64,000 nucleotides of DNA, from positions 1-64,000 of the forward strand of contig CAVUIJ010000013.1 of assembly GCA_963741505.1 (NCBI GenBank), given 5' to 3'. How positions within the stretch are numbered: position 1 is the first letter of the stretch; each line of letters begins with the position of its first letter. The notes beneath the pieces are model-generated. The model was not told where the DNA came from. It searched no databases and was given only the letters and a program-made list of their open reading frames with translations. The stretch comes from JAKFWF01 sp963741505. GTDB taxonomy: Bacteria; Pseudomonadota; Alphaproteobacteria; Rhizobiales; Hyphomicrobiaceae. Of the stretch, positions 8,717 through 19,258 are shown piece by piece. Both the position numbers and the translations under genes were made by a program.

Positions 8717-10204
8717 ATGGCGGAGCAGCCGTCGCAGATCGAGTGGTATCTGGCGCGTGATGGCAAGCAGCACGGGCCGTTGAGCGAGCACGAAATGCGC
8801 GCCTTCGTCGACCTCGGCCACCTGCGCGTGAGCGACCTCATCTGGCGTGCCGGCTTTCCTGAATGGCGATCCGCGCCCGAAGTATTCGCGATCCACACCA
8901 AACAGCCCTCGCCGCCGCCACACGTTGGCCCGGCGCCGCAATCTGCTGCGGCACCGACGCCGTCCGAGCCCGCACGTGCGTCAACACAGCCAACGCCCGC
9001 CGACGCCGTCGCGCCCGCGACGGCGTCGGCGACACTGCGTGCACCGGCCAATGTCACCGACACTGCGGCTGCGCAGTCGCCCCTACTGTCACCGGATCAG
9101 CTTGTCGTTCCTGCCAGCGCGGTCCCAGCTGCCGCCGCTGAAACGGCCGCCCCTGCCGACCGGCAAATCGCTTCATTTCAACTGGCGGCGCAAGACAAGC
9201 CCGCGCCCGCCTCGCCGAGCGCTCCAGCGCCGCGTCCGCAAATGCAACGCGGCCCGACGCAGCAGCCAGCGCGCACGCCGAACAAGCAGTCCCGCGACCA
9301 GCGCGCTGCGGCCGTTGATAGCGAATTCGAGGCCGCGTCGCTCGAAGCGGATCGGCCGCCCAGGCGGCGAAGCTTTGGCCGTATTGCCGCAACATTGCTG
9401 CTCGCAGCCATGATCGGTGGCGGCGTCACGTTCGTAATGAAACGCGACGAACTCACAAGCTTGCTGCCGCTCGCACTGTCAAAGCTCGGCATCTCTTCCG
9501 ATACCGCAGTCGCGGTCCGCGCCGCCCCGTTCGCAACCGCCGGCGGCACCATCGAAGACATCGATGAGAATTTCCAGCGCACCCCGATCTGGCGCCACAT
9601 AAAACAGGAATTTCCCGAGTGGTATGCCGAGCGCGTGCAGGAGGCGGCCAGGTTTGCCGCCGAAAAGCGCGGCGACAGCGCCATCGCCAGGCACCTTGCC
9701 GAGGCCGTGGTCTCGCTCAGGCGCAAGCACGCCGAGCAAGCCCTAACCGCCAGCCCGGAGCGGCTGCGGTTCGTCGCCACCGCCTTCCTCGACAACCTGC
9801 AGTCGCTCGCCAAGCACAACGTCGACACCTGCTACGGCTTCATCTCGCAGGGCGAGACCTATCCGCAGGTGCTCGAGATGATGCAGAAGCCGGCTGGCAG
9901 CGAGGCGTTGCAGAAGCAGGTGATGGCGGTGTTCGAGGCAATCTCGGAGGGCCGCAAAGCGCCGAAGAGCTATCTGCCGCCGCGCAAGTCCGACTACGAC
10001 GCGCTCGCCACCGAGCTCAACGCCCGCGGCTGGTCCGACAGCGATCTGCGCACCTTCTCAGACCCGCGCGCGCTCGGCCGCGCCTCGCCGCAGCAGGTCT
10101 GCCGCATGGTGCAGGACTGGTTCGCCGCCCAAATTGCGATCAAGGACCCCGATTCGCAGCTGCGCCTGCTGGTCGAGAGCCTGCGGCCGGTGGTTGCAGG
10201 CTAA
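8717..10204 (+). CDS. GYF-domain membrane protein
   Basis: 495 residues from the ATG at 8717, where the conserved domain begins (an in-frame start at 8678 would add 13 unlikely residues). Residues ~7-60 form a GYF_2 domain (W-Y-L-A-R-D-G-K-Q-H-G-P-L-S, then V-S-D-L-I-W-R-A-G-F-P-E-W), a fold that binds proline-rich peptides. A long Pro/Ala linker follows (~65-210), then one membrane helix (~219-238, A-T-L-L-L-A-A-M-I-G-G-G-V), and a ~250-residue helical C-terminal part. The layout suggests a cytoplasmic GYF sensor tethered to a periplasmic or membrane domain. The C-terminal region looks conserved in itself but I do not recognise a named family. Confidence 0.8.
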   Translation: MAEQPSQIEWYLARDGKQHGPLSEHEMRAFVDLGHLRVSDLIWRAGFPEWRSAPEVFAIHTKQPSPPPHVGPAPQSAAAPTPSEPARASTQPTPADAVAPATASATLRAPANVTDTAAAQSPLLSPDQLVVPASAVPAAAAETAAPADRQIASFQLAAQDKPAPASPSAPAPRPQMQRGPTQQPARTPNKQSRDQRAAAVDSEFEAASLEADRPPRRRSFGRIAATLLLAAMIGGGVTFVMKRDELTSLLPLALSKLGISSDTAVAVRAAPFATAGGTIEDIDENFQRTPIWRHIKQEFPEWYAERVQEAARFAAEKRGDSAIARHLAEAVVSLRRKHAEQALTASPERLRFVATAFLDNLQSLAKHNVDTCYGFISQGETYPQVLEMMQKPAGSEALQKQVMAVFEAISEGRKAPKSYLPPRKSDYDALATELNARGWSDSDLRTFSDPRALGRASPQQVCRMVQDWFAAQIAIKDPDSQLRLLVESLRPVVAG

Positions 10205-10260
10205 CCGATCCGCCCGACAGCGGGTGACAAACCGCCCAGCAGCAGCTATTGCCTCGCGCC

Positions 10261-12150
<1,890 letters not shown>

Positions 12151-12184
12151 GCGATGCCGGGGGTGGAGGAAACAGCGATTGCAC

Positions 12185-13126
12185 TCACGCCCGCGCCCGC
12201 ATCTTCTTGATCTCCATGATGCCGCGGTTGATCTCGGCGCCGAGCATCACGATCATGGCAGTGACCTGGAAGTAGACGAGCGAGCTCATCAGCTGCGTCA
12301 GCGCGCCGTAGAAGCGGGCGTAGTTGTTGATCTCGAGCCAACGCGAGAACAGCCCGGCGAGCATGATCCACAGGATCGTCGACACGATGACGCCGGGCAT
12401 CACCTCGCGAATGGTTCTGTAGCCGCCGGCGAGCCACAAGTGATAGGCGATCAGCTGCAGCATCAGCACGATCACCGCGATCGCGTAGCGGGTCAGGAAC
12501 ATGAACCAGCCCTGGCCGAGCAGGAAGCTCAAACCGATCCATTCGAAGCGGTCGGCCAGGGCCGGGCCGAGCAAGACCGCCCAGGCCATGGTCAGCATCG
12601 CCACCGCACCGACCAACACAAACAGGGCGCTGCGGGCGAGGCAGAACAAATAGCTGCGCGTTTCCACCGCCCGGTAGGCAACGTTGAGCGCCGCCCGCAG
12701 CGATTCTACGCTGCTGGTGGCGAAGAACAGCGCCAGCCCGGCGCTCGCCGTCATCAGCCCGAACCGGCTCTGGCCCATCACCGCCATCACCTCGGGCGCC
12801 AGCGCCTCGGCAATATCCTTGGGAAACACGTCAAACATCTGCGCCACTGCCGCCTTGGCCAGCGCCTCGCCGCCGAATACGCCGGCGAGGGCGCCGAGGA
12901 AGATGCAGAACGGAAACACCGACAGGACGAACGAGAACGCCACCGAGCCGGCCAAGGCGAAGCCGCTGTTCTCGAACAGCTCGTAGAGCGCCTTCCAGAA
13001 TGTCGCCAGCCGTTGCATGCACCGGATCCACTGAGGTCGTAGCCGAGCTGCCTTGTAGAGCGTGCCGAGCGGCCCGTCGAGCCCGCGGTCGACCGCAACA
13101 CGACTGCCGTGGCAGCACCGACGCAC
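12185..13126 (-). CDS. YihY/BrkB-family inner-membrane protein
   Basis: 313 residues from a GTG; an internal ATG at 13018 (residue 37) is an alternative start just before the conserved region. About six membrane helices: V-A-F-S-F-V-L-S-V-F-P-F-C-I-F-L-G, then around 130, 165, 200, 235 and 270. This is the YihY/virulence factor BrkB pattern (formerly wrongly called RNase BN). The molecular function is not settled. It is convergent with the ABC-F gene, only 34 bases apart, with no hairpin I can point to. The C-terminus (M-E-I-K-K-M-R-A-R-A) is basic and cytoplasmic. Confidence 0.85.
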   Translation of the reverse strand: MRRCCHGSRVAVDRGLDGPLGTLYKAARLRPQWIRCMQRLATFWKALYELFENSGFALAGSVAFSFVLSVFPFCIFLGALAGVFGGEALAKAAVAQMFDVFPKDIAEALAPEVMAVMGQSRFGLMTASAGLALFFATSSVESLRAALNVAYRAVETRSYLFCLARSALFVLVGAVAMLTMAWAVLLGPALADRFEWIGLSFLLGQGWFMFLTRYAIAVIVLMLQLIAYHLWLAGGYRTIREVMPGVIVSTILWIMLAGLFSRWLEINNYARFYGALTQLMSSLVYFQVTAMIVMLGAEINRGIMEIKKMRARA

Positions 13127-13225
13127 CCAACAAAATCAAATCATTTCTGGTATTTACCGACATGGACACGGGGTGCGCCCGGCGGCTATCCTAAGGTTGA
13201 CTGCACCCGCCGGATTTGACAGTGC

Positions 13226-14817
13226 GTGCAAATGGAATCGGACGTCGAAAGATCGCTGTCGGTGCTTGAAGCCGAGTTGAAACGGCTCAACGGATTGCGT
13301 TCCCAGTCGGCCGGCGCTGCCGATGCGGCGCTGCAGTCGGCGCACGATGGCGTCGCTCGGGCAATTGGCGCGCTCAAGGAGGCTGCCGGTCTCGCGACGG
13401 CGGCATCGTTGCCCACCGAACGCCCGCCCGTGGCCGCCCGGATCGTGTCGATCGAGCCCTGGGCCGGCGCCGAAACCTTCCGAACCAAGGTCAAGCTCAA
13501 GGTACCCGAGCCGGTCGCAGCGCCGCCGGTCGACGTCACCGAGCCGATGACAGCCGGCTGCGACCTGACCCGCATCCGCGGCATCGACCGGGCACTTGCC
13601 GTCAGGCTCGCCGCGCAGGGCATCACTTCGTTCGCTGATATCGCGGCCTGGTCGCATCTGGATGTGCGCCGGATCAGCGAGGCGCTCGCTCTTGGCCGCC
13701 AGATCAACCAGCAGAACTGGATCGAACAGGCAGCATTGCTGCTTGGACCGGCGACCGCCGGCACGTCGGTTTCAACTGGCAAGCCCGAACGTCACCCGGC
13801 GGCGGCGATGGCCCCGCGATAGCACCGCCGACGCCCGATCGTCTCGACCTGATCCGCGGCATCGACGCTGCGATTGCCGACGCCTTGCATAGCATTGGCA
13901 CGACCCGTTGGGCCGAGATCGCCGCCTGGCGCCGCGTCGATATCGCCAGGGTTTCGGCTGCACTGGCGACCACCACGGCGATCCCGCGGCAGGGTTGGAT
14001 CGAGCAGGCCGCGCTGCTCGCCACCGGCCGCCTGTCACACCATGCCCGGCGTTTGCTCGCCGGCGACTTCTCAGCCGTGGTCGCCGCGCCGGCAGCGGAA
14101 CCGCTGCCCGAACCACGCTTCACGCCGTGGCAGACGCCGCCAGCCACTGTAATCGCGACAATTGCGGATCAATCGTCGCCGCCGCAGGCGATCGTGCCGG
14201 CGCCGATGCGATCGCCGCTTGCCGAGGAAAGGCCGACGTTCGCACTGTCGCAGGCGGTGATCCCCCCGGTGGAGAATTTCGCCGAGGCGACCGCGCTGGA
14301 AGTGGCTCTCGAGGTGCCGTCCAAACCGGGCTCCGCTGCCAATGCCGAGACAACGATCGCCGCCGCACTCGAGCGGGTTGCGGCGCTGGAACAGGAGTTG
14401 GCGGCCCAGATCGCCAACGATACCGCAGCCGCGCCCAGACCGGCGCGAACACCGGCCGCATCGCACCAGCCCCCGGCCAGCAATCACGATAGCGAGGACC
14501 AGGAGCCACCCGAAATCGATGTCGGTGAGGCCGATGTCGTTATCGTCCGACAAGGCCCGAAGCCAGCTGCCGTTCGCCGGGTACCAGGTGCCGCCGCCCG
14601 CGACCCGATCGCACGCCTGAAGCGCTCGCCGCCGCTCGACGACATCGATCAGGCGACGTATGCGGCTTATCGCGATCAGGTCGAGGAGGCCAGTGTCGAG
14701 ATCGTCACGCCCGGTGTTGCCGCTCGCCCGCTAGCTACGGCGCCAGCCGAGCCGCCACCCGAGCCGGAGCATCGTATCATCAGACGCCTGCTGCGACCGT
14801 TCACCGGCAGGCCGTGA
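13226..14817 (+). CDS. Tandem helix-hairpin-helix protein (frame broken at ~13800)
   Basis: Two frames join into one ~530-residue protein. The first (13226-13822) has a coiled-coil start and a helix-hairpin-helix unit: L-T-R-I-R-G-I-D-R-A-L-A-V-R-L-A-A-Q-G-I, then W-I-E-Q-A-A-L-L. The second frame, open from before 13840 to 14817, starts with a near-duplicate: L-I-R-G-I-D-A-A-I-A-D-A-L-H-S-I-G and again W-I-E-Q-A-A-L-L. The two repeats align, so a one-base indel in the GGCGGCGGCG run near 13795-13805 is the likely cause of the early stop. HhH units of this kind resemble those in predicted flap-endonuclease-like or DNA-binding proteins. The rest is low-complexity and Pro/Ala-rich. Function unknown; binding DNA or protein is an inference. 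Confidence 0.7.
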
Positions 14818-14906
14818 AATAGCCGTTAGCCGCATGGGTCGCCCATTGTGCGTCTGCGAGAAACGGCTATCTTGCGCCGCAACATACGCTGCTTCGAGGT
14901 GCTGAC

Positions 14907-16556
14907 ATGGCCGTCGCCAATGCCAAGACAGAAGATCCCAGCGACCACCACGGCGTGATCGCCGCAGCCGACCGAGTGTTGCTGATCGCCAAGTCGGCCG
15001 TTGCCCAATCGGTCAAGCGATCCGGCAGCCTGGATGCCGTGCAGCATACCGCCCATGGTTTTGCCTGGCTCGCCACCACGATCGAGGCGATGCGGCAGCT
15101 CGCTGCCTGGGGCGACCGGCTCGCCGCGGCCGGCCACCGTGGCGAGACCGAGCAACTGATCCTCGACATCGGCATTGCCGAGTATGCGGCCCAGATCGCC
15201 GGCGGCATCCCGATGAGCCAGGTCGAGACCATTCGCCTGTCGGCGCTCGGCGTATCGAAAGGCGATGCCCGCCGTTTCGAGGATGCGGCCGAGGCGGTGA
15301 TTGCCGCTGGCAGCTCGGACGCCGCCAAGGCGCGGCTCGCCGCCCTCATCGCAGCCAACCCGGATGCCGTCACCTTCGGCGACAGCGGTCTCGACGAGAC
15401 GCACGCCGCGATGCGCGCCGAAATGCGTCGCTTCAGCCAAGCCGAGGTGACGCCCTACGCCCACCAGTGGCACCTCAACAACGCCTACATCCCGCTCGAG
15501 GTCATCGCCAAGCTCGCCGAGCTCGGCGTGTTCGGCGTGTCGATGCCGGAGGAGTGGGGGGGCTTGGGCCTCGGCAAGGAAGCGATGTGCGTCGTCTCCG
15601 AGGAGCTGTCGCGCGGCTACATCGGTGTCGGCTCGCTCGGCACCCGCTCCGAAATCGCCGGCGAATTGATCATCGCCCACGGCACGCCCGAGCAGAAGGC
15701 CAAGTACCTGCCGGCGATCGCATCGGGCACCATCCTCCCCACCGCCGTGTTCACCGAGCCCAACACCGGCTCCGACCTCGCCGCCTTGAAGACCCGCGCC
15801 GTGCGCCAAGGCGACAAGTACCTCATCACCGGCCAGAAGACCTGGATCACGCACCCGGTCCGCGCCGATCTGATGACGCTCCTTGCTCGAACGAACCCCG
15901 ATGAAAAGGGCTACAAGGGCCTCTCCATGTTCCTCGCCGAAAAGCCGCGCGGCACCGACGCCGAGCCGTTTCCGGCCAAGGGCATGACCGGCGGCGAGAT
16001 CGAGGTTCTGGGCTATCGCGGCATGAAGGAGTTCGAGATTTCATTCGACAACTTCGAGGTGCCGGCGGCGCAGCTGCTCGGCGGCGTCGAGGGCCAAGGC
16101 TTCAAGCAGCTGATGGCGACGTTCGAGGCCGCCCGCATCCAGACCGCGGCGCGCGCCGTCGGCGTCGCCCAGTGCGCGATGGATGAGGCTCTCGCCTACG
16201 CCCGCGACCGGGTGCAGTTCGGCCAGCCGATCTACGCCTTCCCGCGGGTGGCCAACAAGATCGTGATGATGGCGGTCGAAACCATGATCGCGCGCCAGAT
16301 CACCTACTTCGCCGCCCGCGAGAAGGACGCCGGCCGCCGCTGCGACCTCGAAGCCGGCATGGCGAAGCTGTTGGCGGCGCGTGTTGCCTGGGCGGCGGCC
16401 GACAACGCCGTGCAGATCCACGGCGGCAATGGCTTCGCTTTGGAGTACCCCGTTAGCCGCGTATTATGCGACGCCCGCATCCTGAATATTTTCGAAGGCG
16501 CCGCCGAGATCCAGGCACAGGTGATCGCCCGGCGCCTGCTGGAAGGCGGGAATTGA
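14907..16556 (+). CDS. mcd: (2S)-Methylsuccinyl-CoA dehydrogenase (acyl-CoA dehydrogenase family)
   Basis: 549 residues, longer than a normal ~390-residue acyl-CoA dehydrogenase because of a ~150-residue helical N-terminal extension. That length and layout match Mcd of the ethylmalonyl-CoA pathway, which oxidises (2S)-methylsuccinyl-CoA to mesaconyl-CoA with FAD and passes electrons to ETF. The catalytic core from ~165 has P-E-E-W-G-G-L-G-L, the FAD-site T-E-P-N-T-G-S-D-L, W-I-T-H-P, R-D-R-V-Q-F-G-Q-P-I and I-H-G-G-N-G-F. The base glutamate is in I-F-E-G-A-A-E-I-Q (~residue 530). GAGGTG lies upstream of the ATG. The pathway lets cells without isocitrate lyase grow on acetate or C1 compounds. 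Other pathway genes are not in the window, so the specific substrate is inferred from length and similarity. Confidence 0.8.
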   Translation: MAVANAKTEDPSDHHGVIAAADRVLLIAKSAVAQSVKRSGSLDAVQHTAHGFAWLATTIEAMRQLAAWGDRLAAAGHRGETEQLILDIGIAEYAAQIAGGIPMSQVETIRLSALGVSKGDARRFEDAAEAVIAAGSSDAAKARLAALIAANPDAVTFGDSGLDETHAAMRAEMRRFSQAEVTPYAHQWHLNNAYIPLEVIAKLAELGVFGVSMPEEWGGLGLGKEAMCVVSEELSRGYIGVGSLGTRSEIAGELIIAHGTPEQKAKYLPAIASGTILPTAVFTEPNTGSDLAALKTRAVRQGDKYLITGQKTWITHPVRADLMTLLARTNPDEKGYKGLSMFLAEKPRGTDAEPFPAKGMTGGEIEVLGYRGMKEFEISFDNFEVPAAQLLGGVEGQGFKQLMATFEAARIQTAARAVGVAQCAMDEALAYARDRVQFGQPIYAFPRVANKIVMMAVETMIARQITYFAAREKDAGRRCDLEAGMAKLLAARVAWAAADNAVQIHGGNGFALEYPVSRVLCDARILNIFEGAAEIQAQVIARRLLEGGN

Positions 16557-16894
16557 GGGAGCGAGGTCAGCTGCACTCAATGAGCCGACAGAAGGGCGAA
16601 GGCGGGCTGGGGCAAGAGCAAGCGTATGGCACGCGTGGACGGATGCCCAATAGCGGACCGTACGAACCCAAGGGTGCAGAAGTAACCAGGTCAAAGAAGC
16701 TACGCCTGCTGCCTCAATGCACGACGTTATTAGCAGCCTCTCACTCGGTGAGTTGGGGGCCAGGCGGACCTTGAATTATTGTCGCCCTGCCGTCGCGCGC
16801 GGGCCTTGACGTGCCGCAATGTGACAATCTGACTTAGCAGTACAAGGTAATTCGCAATGATGCGAAACGTTGCGGGCAGCGGCGAGGTTCGGCA
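16557..16894. other. Intergenic region after mcd
   Basis: No gene, tRNA or clear repeat seen. The last ~110 bases are less GC-rich (ACAATCTGACTTAGCAGTAC around 16825-16845) and probably hold the promoter of the three small exported-protein genes that follow; no clean consensus is visible. Confidence 0.3.
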
Positions 16895-17302
16895 ATGCGC
16901 GCGCGCAATGCGATGTGGAAAGGACTTGCCGTTCTGGCGATTACACTGGTCGCTGGCGGGGGCGCATCGGCAGTCGCCGCCCGGTGTTTGGAGGCTGACC
17001 GTGCGGACGAGTTCGCCAGAGGCTTGCTCTCGAGCGGGGTCTTCCGTGATGCGGCAGGGCGGCCAGAGAGCGCATTCATTCTGACATTGCCTGTTCCCAC
17101 CTGCCTTACGGGCAAGGAGGAAACCGATAACGTCGAGAGCTCACTCACGATCCATCTTTATTCGTCCGACGAGGGTGTGAACAGGCGTATGGCCCGCTTC
17201 GTGGGCAAAATGGTGCGCGCGCGCGGTACCGTCTTTGGCGCGCTCACTGTGCACCACCATGCGCCGATCGTCATGGCGTTGGAGGAGATCAATGAACACT
17301 GA
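16895..17302 (+). CDS. Exported DUF4431-like protein
   Basis: 135 residues with a Sec signal peptide (K-G-L-A-V-L-A-I-T-L-V-A-G-G-G-A-S-A, cleavage near A-A-R). The mature part ends with G-T-V-F-G-A-L-T-V-H-H-H-A-P-I-V-M, which resembles the DUF4431 C-terminus (G-T-x-F-x-A-x-T-x-H-H-x-T-P-V). Two cysteines (C-L-E near the start and T-C-L) may form a disulphide. First gene of a three-gene cluster of small exported proteins; its stop overlaps the next start by 11 bases. Function unknown. The DUF assignment is from memory of the motif. Confidence 0.65.
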   Translation: MRARNAMWKGLAVLAITLVAGGGASAVAARCLEADRADEFARGLLSSGVFRDAAGRPESAFILTLPVPTCLTGKEETDNVESSLTIHLYSSDEGVNRRMARFVGKMVRARGTVFGALTVHHHAPIVMALEEINEH

Positions 17303-17699
17303 GAGGCAGTGGGTCCGGTTGCTCGCCAGAGCATGTGGCGCAGGTTCCTCGGGCGCTTTTCGGAAAGCCGTTGTCGCGCTCTGTCTTTTCGCAGGCTCGG
17401 GTGTCCTCGCTAATGCCCAGAAACTCGACAAGGGCTGGTGGGTCATCGTCGGGACATTTCCGACGGAGCCGTGGCAGCGAATGACAAGCGACTTTGATCG
17501 GGTCAATGCCGCGGCCGCTCGCTGCGGTGTCGAAACGTTCAATGACTTCTCGGGCAAGTTCCGCGGCTTCACGCCCGGCTACAACGTGTTCGTGATCGGT
17601 GCCTTCGCCAGCCAAGACAAGGCCAATGACGCGAAGCGCGCCGTCAACAGCTGCTTTCCGGAGGCCTACGTGCGCTACGGCGAGCACCTGGGCGAATGA
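17292..17699 (+). CDS. Exported SPOR-like small protein
   Basis: 135 residues from the ATG at 17292, within the end of the preceding gene, which suggests translational coupling. A signal peptide (F-R-K-A-V-V-A-L-C-L-F-A-G-S-G-V-L-A-N-A-Q) precedes W-W-V-I-V-G-T-F, N-V-F-V-I-G-A-F-A-S-Q-D-K-A-N-D-A and V-R-Y-G-E-H. That two-halves pattern recalls SPOR-like folds but lacks the full consensus, so peptidoglycan binding is only a guess. Two cysteines (R-C-G, S-C-F) may pair in the periplasm. Its stop is four bases from a possible next start. Confidence 0.6.
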   Translation: MNTERQWVRLLARACGAGSSGAFRKAVVALCLFAGSGVLANAQKLDKGWWVIVGTFPTEPWQRMTSDFDRVNAAAARCGVETFNDFSGKFRGFTPGYNVFVIGAFASQDKANDAKRAVNSCFPEAYVRYGEHLGE

Positions 17700-17713
17700 G
17701 GAGGGACTGTGTG

Positions 17714-18097
17714 ATGGACAAATGCGCGCGTGTAATGAGATGGCGCTGCCGCGCTTTGGTGCTGGCTATGCTTGTCGCGACGAATAACGCTGGACCCGCC
17801 GCCGCCGCCGACTGCTACGACATCCTCGGGTGCACGGACCGGGATCTGTTCTCGAACAACTTCGCCTATCTGGCATCGCCGAGCATGGGCCCCAACTGCG
17901 AGTTCCTGTGGCAGATGCGCAATGGGATCTTTGCACAGCGCGGCTACTGCTTCCGTACCCCACGCGCCATCGCCGTCTTCGGCAATGAAGACTGCCGCTA
18001 CCGCAATCTCGCCGACGTACCGTTGAATAGAATCGAACGCGCCAATGTCGCCACCATCGCTCGCGCCGAGCGACTGAAGTGCCCGCGTTCAGAGTAG
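17714..18097 (+). CDS. Exported YARHG-type protein
   Basis: 127 residues. I choose the ATG at 17714 because AGGAGG (17699-17704) sits nine bases upstream; an ATG at 17696 overlapping the previous stop is the alternative. A signal peptide (A-L-V-L-A-M-L-V-A-T-N-N-A-G-P-A-A-A) precedes a cysteine-rich domain with D-C-Y-D-I-L-G-C, then L-W-x-M-R-N-x-I-F-A-x-x-G-Y-C-F, C-R-Y-R-N and A-E-R-L-K-C. The M-R-N-x-I-F-A-x-x-G-Y-x-F core is the YARHG signature, an extracellular domain of unknown function found in bacteria. Six cysteines could form three disulphides. Confidence 0.75.
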   Translation: MDKCARVMRWRCRALVLAMLVATNNAGPAAAADCYDILGCTDRDLFSNNFAYLASPSMGPNCEFLWQMRNGIFAQRGYCFRTPRAIAVFGNEDCRYRNLADVPLNRIERANVATIARAERLKCPRSE

Positions 18098-18343
18098 GCC
18101 AGCGCCATATCGTGAAATCGCCACCGTTTGGTCGAGACGCGCGCAGACATCGGGATGATCAGGAACGGCGAATCCTTCTTCCGCTTATAGCGTGCGGAGC
18201 CGAAGAAACATGGTCCGGTTCACCGTGTCCGTCGACGGCAGGTGTTGTGCAGGTCAAAACCGACCGTCGCCGCCCATCCAGTCGACAACATCGTCCGGAA
18301 GCAGGCACTTGCCCGCCTCCGTCGCCATAATCGCGTGTCTCGG

Positions 18344-19183
18344 CTAACCCAACTTGCGCCCCACGAACCGCGCCCCACCCAGCCCGCCGTTCTGCATCAA
18401 CTCCACGAATCGCACGTAGCTTTCATAGAATGCGTCGTGGCCGGACGGGGCGGCGGCGGCGACCGCTTCGCCGCGCAGCTTCTGGTACATGGCCAGGCGC
18501 TCGGTGAGGATCTCGGCCCACTGCGGCGTCAGGACTTCCGCCGTCACATCGACGAAGCCGGCCTCGCGCATCAGATCGCACTGGGCATCGCGGCTGTAGA
18601 TCCTGGCCACCGCCATGCCGTCCCACATCAGCTTGGCATCGGTGGGCGAGAGCGGTGACGGCGCGGTCCAGGTGGTATAGGCGATGCGACCGCCGGATTT
18701 GAGGATGCGATGCGCTTCGGCCAGTGCGCGCGGCACGTCGGGAATATGCAGGAAGGCTTCCTGGCTCACCACCAAATCCTGGCTCTGGTCCGGCAACGGC
18801 ACCGCCATCACGTCGCCCTCGACGACGCAAACGCGGTCCTGCAGCCCGACCCGGCGGGTCAGTTCGGCAGCGCCGGCGACGCGCGCCGGCGTCAGTTCGA
18901 TGCCGGTGACGGTCACACCATACCGATGCGCGAAATAGCGGGCCGGCCCGCCCAGTCCGGCGCAGAAATCGGCGACCCGCATGCCGGGCTTCATGTGTGC
19001 AGCGGCGGCCAGCGCGTCGTTGACGGCAAGCCCGCCATAGTGGTCCTGATCGTGCGCGAACAGGTCCTCCGGCATCAGGCCGTCGAGATGCCCCCGCGCC
19101 GCCGCGAGCTTCGACAGAATGATCTCGGCCGAGATCGGGTGACGCTCATAGAAGTCTTTCGCGGAGCGAATTTCAACGGTCAT
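18344..19183 (-). CDS. SAM-dependent methyltransferase (class I, Methyltransf_11 type)
   Basis: 279 residues. SAM-binding motif I is V-A-D-F-C-A-G-L-G-G-P-A-R-Y (~residue 70), with acidic loop G-I-E-L-T-P and motif C-V-V-E-G-D-V-M (~120), then L-V-V-S-Q-E-A-F-L-H-I-P-D. The H-Y-G-G-L segment before the core recalls glycine/sarcosine-type N-methyltransferases and some quinone methylases; the substrate cannot be read from sequence. The gene runs opposite to its upstream neighbours and 75 bases ahead of the EamA exporter stop on the same strand, so the two may share a transcript. Confidence 0.85.
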   Translation of the reverse strand: MTVEIRSAKDFYERHPISAEIILSKLAAARGHLDGLMPEDLFAHDQDHYGGLAVNDALAAAAHMKPGMRVADFCAGLGGPARYFAHRYGVTVTGIELTPARVAGAAELTRRVGLQDRVCVVEGDVMAVPLPDQSQDLVVSQEAFLHIPDVPRALAEAHRILKSGGRIAYTTWTAPSPLSPTDAKLMWDGMAVARIYSRDAQCDLMREAGFVDVTAEVLTPQWAEILTERLAMYQKLRGEAVAAAAPSGHDAFYESYVRFVELMQNGGLGGARFVGRKLG

Positions 19184-19258
19184 CAGGAAGGTCCAGGTGT
19201 GAAGCGGCGCGGGCGATCGCGAAAGTGTCGCGCAATCGCCGGCAGACGTCCATCGCCC

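Noticed and set aside
10249..10260. Upstream start for the ABC-F gene
   Set aside because: The extra residues do not match the family start M-L-H-I; the ATG at 10261 is the natural one.
13226..14817. Programmed frameshift in the helix-hairpin-helix gene
   Set aside because: The break is in a plain GGC run and similar breaks occur in many unrelated genes in this window, so a sequence error is simpler.
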